Of a stretch of DNA of 64,000 nucleotides, positions 56,732 to 64,000 are shown one piece after another. Source of the DNA: Prochlorococcus marinus str. MIT 0917 (GTDB taxonomy: Bacteria > Cyanobacteriota > Cyanobacteriia > PCC-6307 > Cyanobiaceae); contig NZ_CP114784.1 of assembly GCF_027359575.1 (NCBI RefSeq), positions 186,001 to 250,000 on the forward strand. Direction: 5' to 3'. Position numbers and translations under genes: made by a program. The notes under the pieces were generated by a model. The model did no database searches, was not told the origin of the DNA, and was given only the letters and a program-made list of their open reading frames with translations. Every line of letters begins with the position of its first letter. Position 1 is the stretch's first letter.

Positions 56732-57013
56732 ATATTTAACAAATTTAATTAACTCTTTTCCTTTGCTTCTGATATCATCCCTTTCATAGTTATGAACTGC
56801 TCCAACTAATATTGGAGTTTTAGTATCAAGTAAAGAAAATAGATTCTGTCTTTTGGGTAGTTTGATTTTATCTCCCTTCCTGTCTCCATCTAGTTGTTTA
56901 ATATCAGTCTTCCTTACCTTGTGTCCTGTAATAGCAACTATTAGTGAAATATATAATTCCTTAAAGTCTTTAACTAAATCACTAAAATAACATTCTTTTT
57001 GTCCCCCACTACC
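56723..57013 (-). pseudogene. Open frame with coding character but no start codon (probable degenerate gene)
   Basis: An uninterrupted frame of 97 codons on the minus strand reads GHKVRKTDIKQLDGDRKGD and KTPILVGAVHNYERDDIRSK near its C-terminus, which looks like a genuine conserved protein end. There is no ATG, GTG or TTG in it, and its upstream stop is TGA 57016-57014. A plausible upstream extension (WGTDEQQPSEVVGDKK) lies in another frame and would need a one-base shift in an A-rich run to join. It is likely a frameshifted or truncated gene. The family is unknown to me. Confidence 0.5.
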
Positions 57014-57093
57014 TCACTGGGTTGTTGCTCATCTGTTCCCCAATATCATAACAGAAAAGTCAGTGGTGGGAAAGGTTTATCAGGTTTTTGGGT

Positions 57094-58407
57094 TTATTGG
57101 CCAATACCAAAGAATGAATTGAATATGAATAACAAACTAAATACTGAGAGGAATGAAATTCCAAACCAGCAAACTGTTTTTAGAATAATTCCATAACGAA
57201 ATTGACTTTTTACTAATGAACTATTCATAGTATCCATAGCCATCCAGGCAAATAAAGGCGCTGTTAGGAAACTACCGGTCATCGCCCCGAAGACATAGTC
57301 TTTAACTCCAATTCCACCAGATTTGGCAATAAGAAGTGCACAAAGTGATGCAAAAACATGAAATATGATCCATTTCTTTAGACGTTTCTTTTCAGTCAAA
57401 GTAGAGCTGTTTCCCTTATCTTTGCGAGCAATTAAACCGTGAGCTGATGAGATACTCCTGGGATATGCATCTAGACATGTAAGCGTTGTGCTAAACATTG
57501 CTGCAAAAGCTGCAGGAACAATTATCCACTTTGCCCATCCACCAATGGATTCCGTATACAATCGGATTAAATTCTGAGCAAAACTAACACCTGATCCGCT
57601 CAGCATTTCATTTCCAGTGCCATACATTGTGTATGCACCAAGAATTAGAAAGAAAATAGCAGTAAGAACTGTGATGAAATATCCAAGATTGAAATCAAAT
57701 TCTGCTTCTTTCAATGTGGCTGTATGCTTTGTTTCTTTTGCTCTGGAAAACATCCATAGTGATGGCCATATGCAAAGCTCTACTGGACCAGGCATCCAAC
57801 CCATTAGTGGGATTAAAAAACCTAAGTTCGAGATAGTCCAGGGAGAGGGATTGCTATTAAAAAATGAAATATTCATATCACCAGCAGGGCCTTTTATTAG
57901 TAAAGATATAACAGCAAAAAATGTTAATAATGTAAGCAAAAATACAAGAATTTTAGATATCCTATCAAGAGCTTTATATTGCCCAATAAATAATATTAAT
58001 GAACATAATATTAATATACCTATAGCCAAATCTAATGCAGGAAAGCTAGAAAAAATTACTATATTTTTTAATAGAAGACCCGTAACAAAGCTTACTGCTG
58101 AAATAGTAAATGTACCTGTAATTAATCCAACTATCAAATATATGGGTAAATAAAATTTATTACGCTTTTGAAATCCCTCTAAAAGTGATAGTCCTGTAAC
58201 TGCTGTAAATCTGGTTCCGACAAGTAAAAATGGATATTTAACTAGATTTGTTAATAAAATAAGGCCAATGAGAGAAAATCCAAATTTTGCTCCTGCTGTA
58301 GTAGATGACATTAGGTGAGATCCGCCTATGCATGCTGCTGCTAAAAGAATTCCAGGGCCAAGACTTTTTCTATAACCAAGGGATTTACTTGAGACTACTT
58401 TTTCCAT
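57094..58407 (-). CDS. Nramp-like transporter lacking the canonical metal-binding motif
   Basis: 437 aa with 11-12 membrane helices in the LeuT/Nramp arrangement. Helix 1 normally contains DPGN, which binds the metal; here the region reads CIGGSHLM (residues 26-33). Helix 6 normally contains the MPH triplet; here it is MPGPVE (205-210). Such Nramp-related proteins may carry other ions or substrates (some relatives transport Mg2+ or Al3+). Manganese or iron uptake should not be assumed. Confidence 0.82.
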   Translation of the reverse strand: MEKVVSSKSLGYRKSLGPGILLAAACIGGSHLMSSTTAGAKFGFSLIGLILLTNLVKYPFLLVGTRFTAVTGLSLLEGFQKRNKFYLPIYLIVGLITGTFTISAVSFVTGLLLKNIVIFSSFPALDLAIGILILCSLILFIGQYKALDRISKILVFLLTLLTFFAVISLLIKGPAGDMNISFFNSNPSPWTISNLGFLIPLMGWMPGPVELCIWPSLWMFSRAKETKHTATLKEAEFDFNLGYFITVLTAIFFLILGAYTMYGTGNEMLSGSGVSFAQNLIRLYTESIGGWAKWIIVPAAFAAMFSTTLTCLDAYPRSISSAHGLIARKDKGNSSTLTEKKRLKKWIIFHVFASLCALLIAKSGGIGVKDYVFGAMTGSFLTAPLFAWMAMDTMNSSLVKSQFRYGIILKTVCWFGISFLSVFSLLFIFNSFFGIGQ

Positions 58408-58554
58408 ATATTTGATAAGTTATTTTTATTTTTACAATAAAATTAATTTTTTCAATTTAAGTACATAAAGTTTATTATTTTATAAATAGATATATTTTTA
58501 TTAAATTGGCATTTCAAAGTCTATTTATTGCCTAGCTTCTATAGAATTTAATTA

Positions 58555-59064
58555 ATGACTAAATCTGTTAATCTATATTTGGCATCAGGTGTAAGTGAAG
58601 GGGTTGGTTTTTGGGTGGTTAACTTTACAGAGGAGGCGGATATTTTTAATTCTCCTGGTGGTAAATTGCTTGAGTGCTATAGGAAGGAATTATTTGGTCT
58701 CCAAGGAGCAATTGATGTTAAGGAAGCAATTAATACAACATTAGATATTCTTTCTTTTGATTCGAGGTTTGATCAATATAAATTGGATAGTTATAATACA
58801 GGTTATTCTTCCGAGATTCCCATTAACATTATTGAGGATATTTTTGATCTATGGGCATATAATTATAACAATCAAATTCTATGGAAAAAATATATAGGAC
58901 TATTGAATCTTAGGAAAAAAATAAAAACAAATAATAATTATATTAATATAGGATTAAAAGGTGATACTTATAAATTTGCAATTAAATTAGAAGAATTGAT
59001 GAGTTACAGGCCAGCTTATTTCTCATTTAGACAAGGTAAAGTTAATAATGATTTAATGTGGTGA
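58555..59064 (+). CDS. Hypothetical protein
   Basis: 169 aa, ATG 58555. No recognised domain: N-terminal VNLYLASGVSEGVGFWVVNFTEE, then a helical region with ILWKKYIGLLNLRKKIK. Without cysteine clusters, signal or membrane spans it is probably a cytosolic protein. It is convergent with the phosphoribosyltransferase gene, with a gap of seven bases. Confidence 0.55.
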   Translation: MTKSVNLYLASGVSEGVGFWVVNFTEEADIFNSPGGKLLECYRKELFGLQGAIDVKEAINTTLDILSFDSRFDQYKLDSYNTGYSSEIPINIIEDIFDLWAYNYNNQILWKKYIGLLNLRKKIKTNNNYINIGLKGDTYKFAIKLEELMSYRPAYFSFRQGKVNNDLMW

Positions 59065-59071
59065 CAATGGA

Positions 59072-59458
59072 TTAAGATCTAGATTTGTAATATAAATCTC
59101 TATCTTTATCGGCTGAATTTAAACTTTCCCAAGGGAAAACAATCCATTCATTGTCTTTAATATATTTATATGAATTCCACCATGTAGGTTGTTTTTTGCT
59201 AATCCATACATGAGTCTCTGAACCTTTTATATTTTTTATTTTCTCTAGTGTATGTCCAGTATCGTAAATATCATCAACTATTAGAGAATTCTTTCTGGGC
59301 TGGTCTAATAAAGGCAGTCCAAGTAAATGACTTAATGCAACGGCAAGACATAGACCACCCCTAGGGAATCCATAAACACCTTCAAATCTTTTGTTTTTGC
59401 ATTTTTTATATATTGAATATGTGCATTCATCAAATTCAACCCAGTTTAATTTATTCAT
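59072..59458 (-). CDS. Phosphoribosyltransferase, Gpt/Hpt-like
   Basis: 128 aa. The PRPP loop is NSLIVDDIYDTGHTLEKI (residues about 70-87), and the C-terminal WIVFPWE is typical of xanthine/hypoxanthine-guanine type salvage enzymes; the N-terminal GVYGFPRGGLCLAVALSHLLG is the pyrophosphate-binding part. It is shorter than most such enzymes. The purine substrate is inferred from the family. Confidence 0.8.
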   Translation of the reverse strand: MNKLNWVEFDECTYSIYKKCKNKRFEGVYGFPRGGLCLAVALSHLLGLPLLDQPRKNSLIVDDIYDTGHTLEKIKNIKGSETHVWISKKQPTWWNSYKYIKDNEWIVFPWESLNSADKDRDLYYKSRS

Positions 59459-59491
59459 GTATATGATTTCTTTACTCTTAAAGTATTAAGT

Positions 59492-59611
59492 TTAAAACTT
59501 CCTAGATAAACTGTAGTAGCCCATAAACCCACCTATGGTAAGTATGCCAGCTATAGGAGCCGATAAATTTAATGGCGTTGCCCAATCATGAACCATCAAT
59601 GAAGCTAACAT
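59492..59611 (-). CDS. 39-aa membrane peptide
   Basis: ATG 59611 to TAA 59494-59492. MLASLMVHDWATPLNLSAPIAGILTIGGFMGYYSLSRKF has a soluble start, a short glycine-rich hydrophobic helix (PIAGILTIGGFMGYY) and a basic end. Translation is plausible but not proved. Similar small membrane peptides abound in cyanobacteria. Confidence 0.45.
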   Translation of the reverse strand: MLASLMVHDWATPLNLSAPIAGILTIGGFMGYYSLSRKF

Positions 59612-59774
59612 AAGTAACGATTAATAGATTTTTATCAAAATACTACATCTAATATAGTTTTGTTATTTTAGTTCGCAATAATTCACAACTATATAGAATT
59701 ATTAGTTTATTCAAAAATAATTTGATTCAAATATTTTTATTCTAAAGATATAAATGTATTTAATATATTTATAT

Positions 59775-59942
59775 CTATGAACTATTTTTATTATTAGTTT
59801 CAAAAAAATTAGCAACTTGTTCATATACTTTTTGAAATAGCCATGAAATAGCAATAAGAGCAACAATTCCTAAAATTAGTGTTACTGCTGATACTCCAGC
59901 ATCATTTGGACCATAATTTATAGCTGGATTAAATCCTTCCAC
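59775..59942 (-). CDS. 55-aa single-span membrane protein
   Basis: GTG 59942 to TAG 59777-59775. Sequence MEGFNPAINYGPNDAGVSAVTLILGIVALIAISWLFQKVYEQVANFFETNN: a polar start, a membrane helix (about 17-36) and an amphipathic basic-acidic tail. The same overall layout is seen in small photosynthetic subunits. I cannot name it. Confidence 0.5.
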   Translation of the reverse strand: MEGFNPAINYGPNDAGVSAVTLILGIVALIAISWLFQKVYEQVANFFETNNKNSS

Positions 59943-60076
59943 GATGATTTTTAATAGGTTTTATCTATATTAATATTTTTTTAGTATGAATTCCTCTCTT
60001 TTAACTTTTTTGAAATCTGAATATATCAAAATTCTTTATAGTTGAATTATGTATAATAATTATTTTAACCATATTT

Positions 60077-60364
60077 ATGAAGTGGGAGTATCATGTAGTC
60101 CATCTCAACGTAGATGATTCGTCAGCTAAAAGTGAAGAAGCAAGTAACGTGGAGGCGGCAAGCGAGAGACTTAAGGGCTCTATGAGTCCAGATTTTCTTA
60201 AAGATCAATTCCCCGAGCAATATCTAGTAAGTGAAAATTCGGAGCATCCTGCACTTCAACTAAGTAAATTTCTTAACAAGAAGGGAGTTGAAAATTGGGA
60301 ACTTTCAGAAACAATTAATATTGGAAAAATGTTATTTATTATAATGAAAAGACAAGTTGTTTAA
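60077..60364 (+). CDS. DUF4177-like small protein
   Basis: 95 aa. KWEYHVVHLNVDD at the start and the C-terminal NKKGVENWELSETINIGKMLFIIMKR fit the DUF4177 pattern of a small beta-alpha fold; the central region is longer than usual. The function is unknown. ATG 60077 is the only start. Confidence 0.65.
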   Translation: MKWEYHVVHLNVDDSSAKSEEASNVEAASERLKGSMSPDFLKDQFPEQYLVSENSEHPALQLSKFLNKKGVENWELSETINIGKMLFIIMKRQVV

Positions 60365-60368
60365 TAGC

Positions 60369-60767
60369 TTAGAAAACATCTTTTAAGGAAAATATTAACC
60401 AGTTAATTACGTTGACTGGATTTATTATCTTTTTGATATTTCTGTTTCCATTTATATCGTAATTGACTTTATATTTTCCTAGTATAAGATTATTGTTTTT
60501 TTGTTTACTGCCTTTATTTATATCATCTATTTTATACTCTCTTTTTGTTTGTTCATTTAATTCAGTGGTGAAAATCCATATTTTTAGATTATTTTCAGTC
60601 ATTAATACATATCCGATACCCATACCATCTGTCATTTTATAATCTATGATCTCTCCATTTATCGTTTGAGGTAAATCATCCAATAACTTGTTGGGGAGTA
60701 GATTTTCAATTTTTGACTTATCTACTTTTATCTTTGCACCAATTGGTATTAGTTGATTTAATTCCAT
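60369..60767 (-). CDS. DUF2862 (PetP-like) protein
   Basis: 132 aa from ATG 60767. PIGAKIKVDKSKIENLLPNKLL through EIIDYKMTDGMGIGYVLMTENNLKIWIFTTEL matches DUF2862, the SH3-like fold of PetP, a small subunit of cytochrome b6f that affects electron flow. The C-terminal part (NVINWLIFSLKDVF) is an amphipathic helix not found in PetP. A thylakoid role is likely, but that it is PetP itself is doubtful. Confidence 0.7.
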   Translation of the reverse strand: MELNQLIPIGAKIKVDKSKIENLLPNKLLDDLPQTINGEIIDYKMTDGMGIGYVLMTENNLKIWIFTTELNEQTKREYKIDDINKGSKQKNNNLILGKYKVNYDINGNRNIKKIINPVNVINWLIFSLKDVF

Positions 60768-60879
60768 TATGAACAACTTTAGATCTCATTAAAATAACAT
60801 ATTTTATGAATCGTTGAATTAACTACCTATCGGCAAAAAAATCATGCATATGGACGACTATTTTCAGTTTTTCCTTTAT

Positions 60880-61083
60880 TCACTGACTTTGAAAACCTTT
60901 GGTTTCGTCTTCGTTTTTCTTTTTGACCTTTTCTTCTCCTTCTTCTTTTAAATAATTAACCTTTACATAGTTAATTCCAATTATTGTTAGTTTTACAACG
61001 ACAAAAGCCGTGGCTATGAATCCAAACAAGATAAAAGTTGATAAAAGGGCTGATCCTAGATCTATTTCAGATAATTTGAGCAT
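60880..61083 (-). CDS. Small single-span membrane protein
   Basis: 67 aa. Residues about 8-34 (LGSALLSTFILFGFIATAFVVVKLTI) form a membrane helix and the C-terminus is a highly charged tail (KEEGEEKVKKKNEDETKG). No known family. Its layout resembles the small proteins of photosynthetic membranes, but this is weak evidence. Confidence 0.5.
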   Translation of the reverse strand: MLKLSEIDLGSALLSTFILFGFIATAFVVVKLTIIGINYVKVNYLKEEGEEKVKKKNEDETKGFQSQ

Positions 61084-61237
61084 GTAAATAATCTCTATTA
61101 ATTTATTTAATCTTTTATAAACCGTATTTCAATTCAAAATCAAATTCTAAATAAATTTTAATTTATATTGGTTACAAGACATCTGTAGAAAAAAAATTCA
61201 AATGGATGCATAACAGAAATAGGAATATAAATTGAAA

Positions 61238-61447
61238 ATGAATCAAACTCAATTTAAAATCCCACTTTCAAGCTTAAGACCTTACACAGTTCATTATAGG
61301 AACTTTGATAATCAACGTCTTGAGAATTGCTTTTATGCATGTGATGCATATGAGGCGAGATTACTTGCAATGGAATTTAATAGATACATTCATGAGCATC
61401 CAAATTGTATTGATCTAATAAGAAGAGAAATAATTAAGAATATTTAG
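61238..61447 (+). CDS. Conserved small cyanobacterial protein
   Basis: 69 aa from ATG 61238; a TTG two codons upstream is possible. SSLRPYTVHYRNFDNQRLENCFYACDAYEARLLAMEFNRYIHEHPNCID reads as a compact fold with aromatic residues, a type found in most picocyanobacteria. It has no known function. Confidence 0.6.
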   Translation: MNQTQFKIPLSSLRPYTVHYRNFDNQRLENCFYACDAYEARLLAMEFNRYIHEHPNCIDLIRREIIKNI

Positions 61448-61497
61448 ATCATTAGATAACAGATGATTTTTGTATAAAATTTATCATTTAGATTTAT

Positions 61498-62271
61498 ATG
61501 TTTAATAATGATATTGTTGCTCAAATCTTTTTGGGTTTTATATCATTTTTATCTAATTTCATTTCTGCGTTATCTGGAGGAGGCGCAGGCTTGATACAAC
61601 TTCCAGCTCTCTTGTTTTTTGGCTTACCTTTCTCAAAAGCATTGGCGACGCATAAAGTTGCTAGTGTTGCTCTAGGTTTTGGGGCTTCAGTCCCACACTT
61701 ACGGAAAAATAGCTTACAAATAAAATACGCTTTTCTTATTTTAATCTCGGGGATACCTGGTGTCTTATTAGGGGCCTATACTTCATCCATTTTACCTAAT
61801 AATTTTTCTACTACCTTATTAGGTTTTTTGACTTTGTTTCTTAGCTTCTTCTCAATTAAGCAGAAAAAACTTGGCAATTCAAATCAAATAATTCGAATTA
61901 ATAAGTTAAGGTTAATAATTGGCTCATTAGGCCTTTTTATAATTGGTTTCCTCAATGGTTATCTTTCTTCTGGTACTGGACTATTTGTGACGATTTGGAT
62001 GATAACAATATTTGATTTATCTTTTACTTTGGCTGTTGCTTATACCTTGATTTTTGTTGGAATTTTTTGGAATGGTATTGGCGCACTTTCTTTAGGATTG
62101 TCGGGAAATATTATTTGGAGCTATATCCCTGTCTTGATTTTAGGTTCTCTTTTAGGTGGATATTTTGGAGCTTATTTTTCAATAATTAAAGGGTCCAAAT
62201 TTATTAAAGTTGTTTTTGAATTAGTTTCTTTTTCTGTAGGAGTTTCATTACTAATTAAAGCCTTTTTATGA
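61498..62271 (+). CDS. TSUP-family permease (TauE/SafE-like)
   Basis: 257 aa with seven to eight hydrophobic spans. The family repeat appears twice: GGGAGLIQLPALLFFGLPFSKALATHKVASVALGFGA and NGYLSSGTGLFVTIWMITIFDLSFTLAVAYTLIFVG. Members export sulfite, sulfoacetate and other organic anions. The substrate is unknown here. It is convergent with gpgS, with a 22-bp gap. Confidence 0.88.
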   Translation: MFNNDIVAQIFLGFISFLSNFISALSGGGAGLIQLPALLFFGLPFSKALATHKVASVALGFGASVPHLRKNSLQIKYAFLILISGIPGVLLGAYTSSILPNNFSTTLLGFLTLFLSFFSIKQKKLGNSNQIIRINKLRLIIGSLGLFIIGFLNGYLSSGTGLFVTIWMITIFDLSFTLAVAYTLIFVGIFWNGIGALSLGLSGNIIWSYIPVLILGSLLGGYFGAYFSIIKGSKFIKVVFELVSFSVGVSLLIKAFL

Positions 62272-62293
62272 GTATTAATTTGTTATCAGTCTT

Positions 62294-63481
62294 TTATAGG
62301 CATCCAGCCTTTTCTAAATCATCTTGTAATTTACTTTCACAGTCTAAAACCCTTGCCCAGCAGGGCAATTGCTGCTTTACAGGTGATTCAAGGAACTTAT
62401 TTATTGCGGGTCTTAACAGTTTTCCAAAAGTATGAACTGCTAGTTCTTCTTTATGTCGACTGTAGGGCAATTGATTAACTGAGGAGTCTAAACTAAATTG
62501 TTTAACTCTGTCTTCTCCTGCTCTTCGATATAAAACTTCCAAGTTTGCTAATTGTGAACTTGTAAGTGTTCTTGCTTCATGTTCCATCAACCCTCTTAAA
62601 ACACTGGAAAGTATTTCTGTAGACATTTTTTGGAGGCCTTCATTAGCCTTGGAACCTATTTCTTTGTGCTTGTGATCGAAAATCCCAAGATCTACTTGGG
62701 CGATTCTTGAAATCCTTACATTTTTATAAACCTCTGAGAGAAGCCCTATCTCTAAGCCCCAGTCACATGGGATTCTTAAATTCATTGCTAGGTCTGTAGT
62801 AAAAGCAAATTCTCCAGCCAGTGGATATCTAAAAGACTGTAAATATTTGAGGAATGGGGCATTCCCCATCAATTGTTCCAAACTTGATAGAAGTGGACCT
62901 ACAAATAATCTTGTAGCTCTGCCTTGAAGTGCATTTGTCTCAAGAGATAAACGACTGTAAAAAGCTTTTACATAAGAAATCCCATTTGATTTTTCCAGTA
63001 AAGGTCCCAACATTCGTGCTGGATAATTAGAGTTGAATGTTTTGATATCAGCATCAAAAAGCGCTACAACTTCTGAGCTTTTTGTTGCCACACCAACTCC
63101 TTGCCATACTGCCCAACCTTTTCCTGGAACACCTAATAGATCTAGACCATTTTTCTCTTGGTCTTTTAGCAATTCAATCACAGCTGGACTATTAGTCCAT
63201 TGAACGTGAACTGGATATGGCATTTCTTTAAAGAAATGCCTTGCTTTCTCTACTTCGTCTCGATTACTTGCAGATAATGCTATGACTAATTGATTTAAAT
63301 TCTTTAATTCTTTTAAAGTGGTTCTTATTAGTTTTAATGCCGGCCTACTGAACTCATCGAATAGGCATGGAATAAGGATTGATGTTGGCCTTTTTAATAG
63401 GTCTTTATTTAATTGAGATACTGGATCCTTTGCTAATCCGTACTCATGAATAGTTGTGATTAAACCCTGCTGAAAGTCCAT
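62294..63481 (-). CDS. gpgS: Glucosyl-3-phosphoglycerate synthase
   Basis: 395 aa GT81-type glycosyltransferase that joins glucose from a nucleotide sugar to 3-phosphoglycerate, first step to the compatible solute glucosylglycerate. FDADIKTF (D143, D145) is the DxD metal site, SYVKAFYSRL and GEFAFTTDLAMNLRIPCDWGLEIGLL are conserved acceptor and donor segments. Glucosylglycerate accumulates in marine picocyanobacteria as a nitrogen-free solute. It is divergent from a GH13 phosphorylase-like gene, which would act on a product of this pathway. Confidence 0.93.
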   Translation of the reverse strand: MDFQQGLITTIHEYGLAKDPVSQLNKDLLKRPTSILIPCLFDEFSRPALKLIRTTLKELKNLNQLVIALSASNRDEVEKARHFFKEMPYPVHVQWTNSPAVIELLKDQEKNGLDLLGVPGKGWAVWQGVGVATKSSEVVALFDADIKTFNSNYPARMLGPLLEKSNGISYVKAFYSRLSLETNALQGRATRLFVGPLLSSLEQLMGNAPFLKYLQSFRYPLAGEFAFTTDLAMNLRIPCDWGLEIGLLSEVYKNVRISRIAQVDLGIFDHKHKEIGSKANEGLQKMSTEILSSVLRGLMEHEARTLTSSQLANLEVLYRRAGEDRVKQFSLDSSVNQLPYSRHKEELAVHTFGKLLRPAINKFLESPVKQQLPCWARVLDCESKLQDDLEKAGCL

Positions 63482-63552
63482 TCAAGAAAAAAGTTTTACA
63501 GATTCAAGGTGGGAGCTACGATGAGGTAGAGATGATTGTTTTCCTTTAAAGA

Positions 63553-64000
63553 GTGTCTGAGTTGGATAGTGAATTAGATAAACTGAGGTTGTCTCTCAGA
63601 GAAATTTATCCTGATCACTCTGAACAAGAAATCAATTCAGTGTGGTCACAATTGTTGCAGATTCTCGAGCCATTTTGTGTTAGGCACGACAGCAATGAAT
63701 TAGAGATCGAATCAATTTGGGATTCTTCAAGTGTTGTTTTGATTACTTACCCAGATTCAATTTATAGGAAAGATGAATCAACTTTAAAAACATTAACTGA
63801 ATTCGTAAAAAATAGATTAAGTGGTCTTTCTTCAGTCATACACGTTTTACCATTTCTCCCTTCCACAAGTGATGGAGGATTCGCTGTCTCTAATCATAAA
63901 AAGATTGAAGATACCTTTGGGAATTGGAATGATTTAAAGGATTTATCAAGTAAGCACAAAATAATGGCAGATCTTGTTTTAAATCATGTCTCTTCTTCTC
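63553..64000 (+). CDS. GH13 sucrose/glucosylglycerate phosphorylase-like protein (partial)
   Basis: Runs off the right edge; 149 codons are visible from GTG 63553, bounded by an in-frame TAA at 63547. LRLSLREIYPDHSEQEIN leads to VLITYPDSIYRKDESTLKTL and HVLPFLPSTSDGGFAVSNHKKI, and KHKIMADLVLNHVSSS is the GH13 region I (DxxxNH). This matches the GH13_18 group, sucrose phosphorylase or the glucosylglycerate phosphorylase. Its position divergent from gpgS supports the latter. The catalytic residues lie beyond the window. Confidence 0.85.
   Translation, partial: MSELDSELDKLRLSLREIYPDHSEQEINSVWSQLLQILEPFCVRHDSNELEIESIWDSSSVVLITYPDSIYRKDESTLKTLTEFVKNRLSGLSSVIHVLPFLPSTSDGGFAVSNHKKIEDTFGNWNDLKDLSSKHKIMADLVLNHVSSS

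Noticed and set aside
56999-57196. 65-codon plus-strand frame
   Set aside because: Overlaps the end of the Nramp-like gene antisense and has no recognisable protein features.
57617-58153. 178-codon plus-strand frame opposite the Nramp-like gene
   Set aside because: Antisense shadow of a well-formed 437-aa transporter; composition is not protein-like.

Overview
This 64 kb window reads as chromosome of a picocyanobacterium, most likely a low-light-adapted Prochlorococcus. Evidence seen directly: AT-rich sequence with very short intergenic gaps, a six-helix chlorophyll-binding antenna protein (Pcb), an aerobic Mg-protoporphyrin cyclase (AcsF), many proteins of families known only from cyanobacteria (DUF3727, DUF3685, DUF3318, CGLD27, PetP-like DUF2862), and a class I (proteobacterial-type) phosphoribulokinase. 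The strain and clade are inference.

Layout. 1-5 kb: end of glgC, then gnd and pgl (oxidative pentose phosphate pathway), a CIA30-like protein and convergent ilvD. 5-10 kb: a divergent uracil phosphoribosyltransferase, a lumenal pentapeptide-repeat protein, a CobW GTPase with a His-Asp microsatellite, a tiny zinc-cluster protein, purS-purQ, and a class I aldolase. 10-18.6 kb, nearly all minus strand: an oxidoreductase, accD, a minimal prepilin peptidase, prk, leuB, lpxD, proB, a YqeG phosphatase with no ordinary start codon, DUF3727. 18.6-26 kb: ruvX, a GNAT protein, a CofE-like ligase, a thioredoxin-fold lumenal protein, DUF3685, hisA, an epimerase, pgsA. 26-30 kb: a DUF296-glutaredoxin fusion, double-GNAT, an SDR, nth. 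29.8-34 kb is an apparent iron neighbourhood: Fe(III)-type ABC ATPase, ferritin with a Fur-box-like site upstream, a Crp-family regulator and pcb. 34-39 kb: a peroxiredoxin-like protein, an ABC ATPase, a PaO-like Rieske oxygenase, small proteins, galE.

39.46-43.96 kb is an integrated element. A complete initiator tRNA-fMet gene lies at its right end. A perfect 48-bp copy of that tRNA's 3' part lies at its left end, next to the original terminator. Between them are an excisionase-like small gene and a 1168-aa repetitive adhesin-like protein (C-type lectin, Calx-beta, six 106-aa cadherin-like repeats, RTX-like, DUF4214). No integrase remains. The structure matches tRNA-targeted elements such as the tycheposons described in Prochlorococcus.

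44-54 kb returns to core genes: asparaginase, CGLD27, rsfS, DUF3318, carB, acsF, a ferredoxin, and a beta-hydroxyacid dehydrogenase. 54-57 kb is a three-gene ABC-2 exporter operon. 57-62 kb holds an Nramp-like transporter without the usual metal ligands, a degenerate reading frame, a phosphoribosyltransferase, several small membrane proteins and a TSUP permease. The window ends with gpgS (glucosylglycerate synthesis) divergent from a GH13 sucrose/glucosylglycerate phosphorylase-like gene that runs off the edge.
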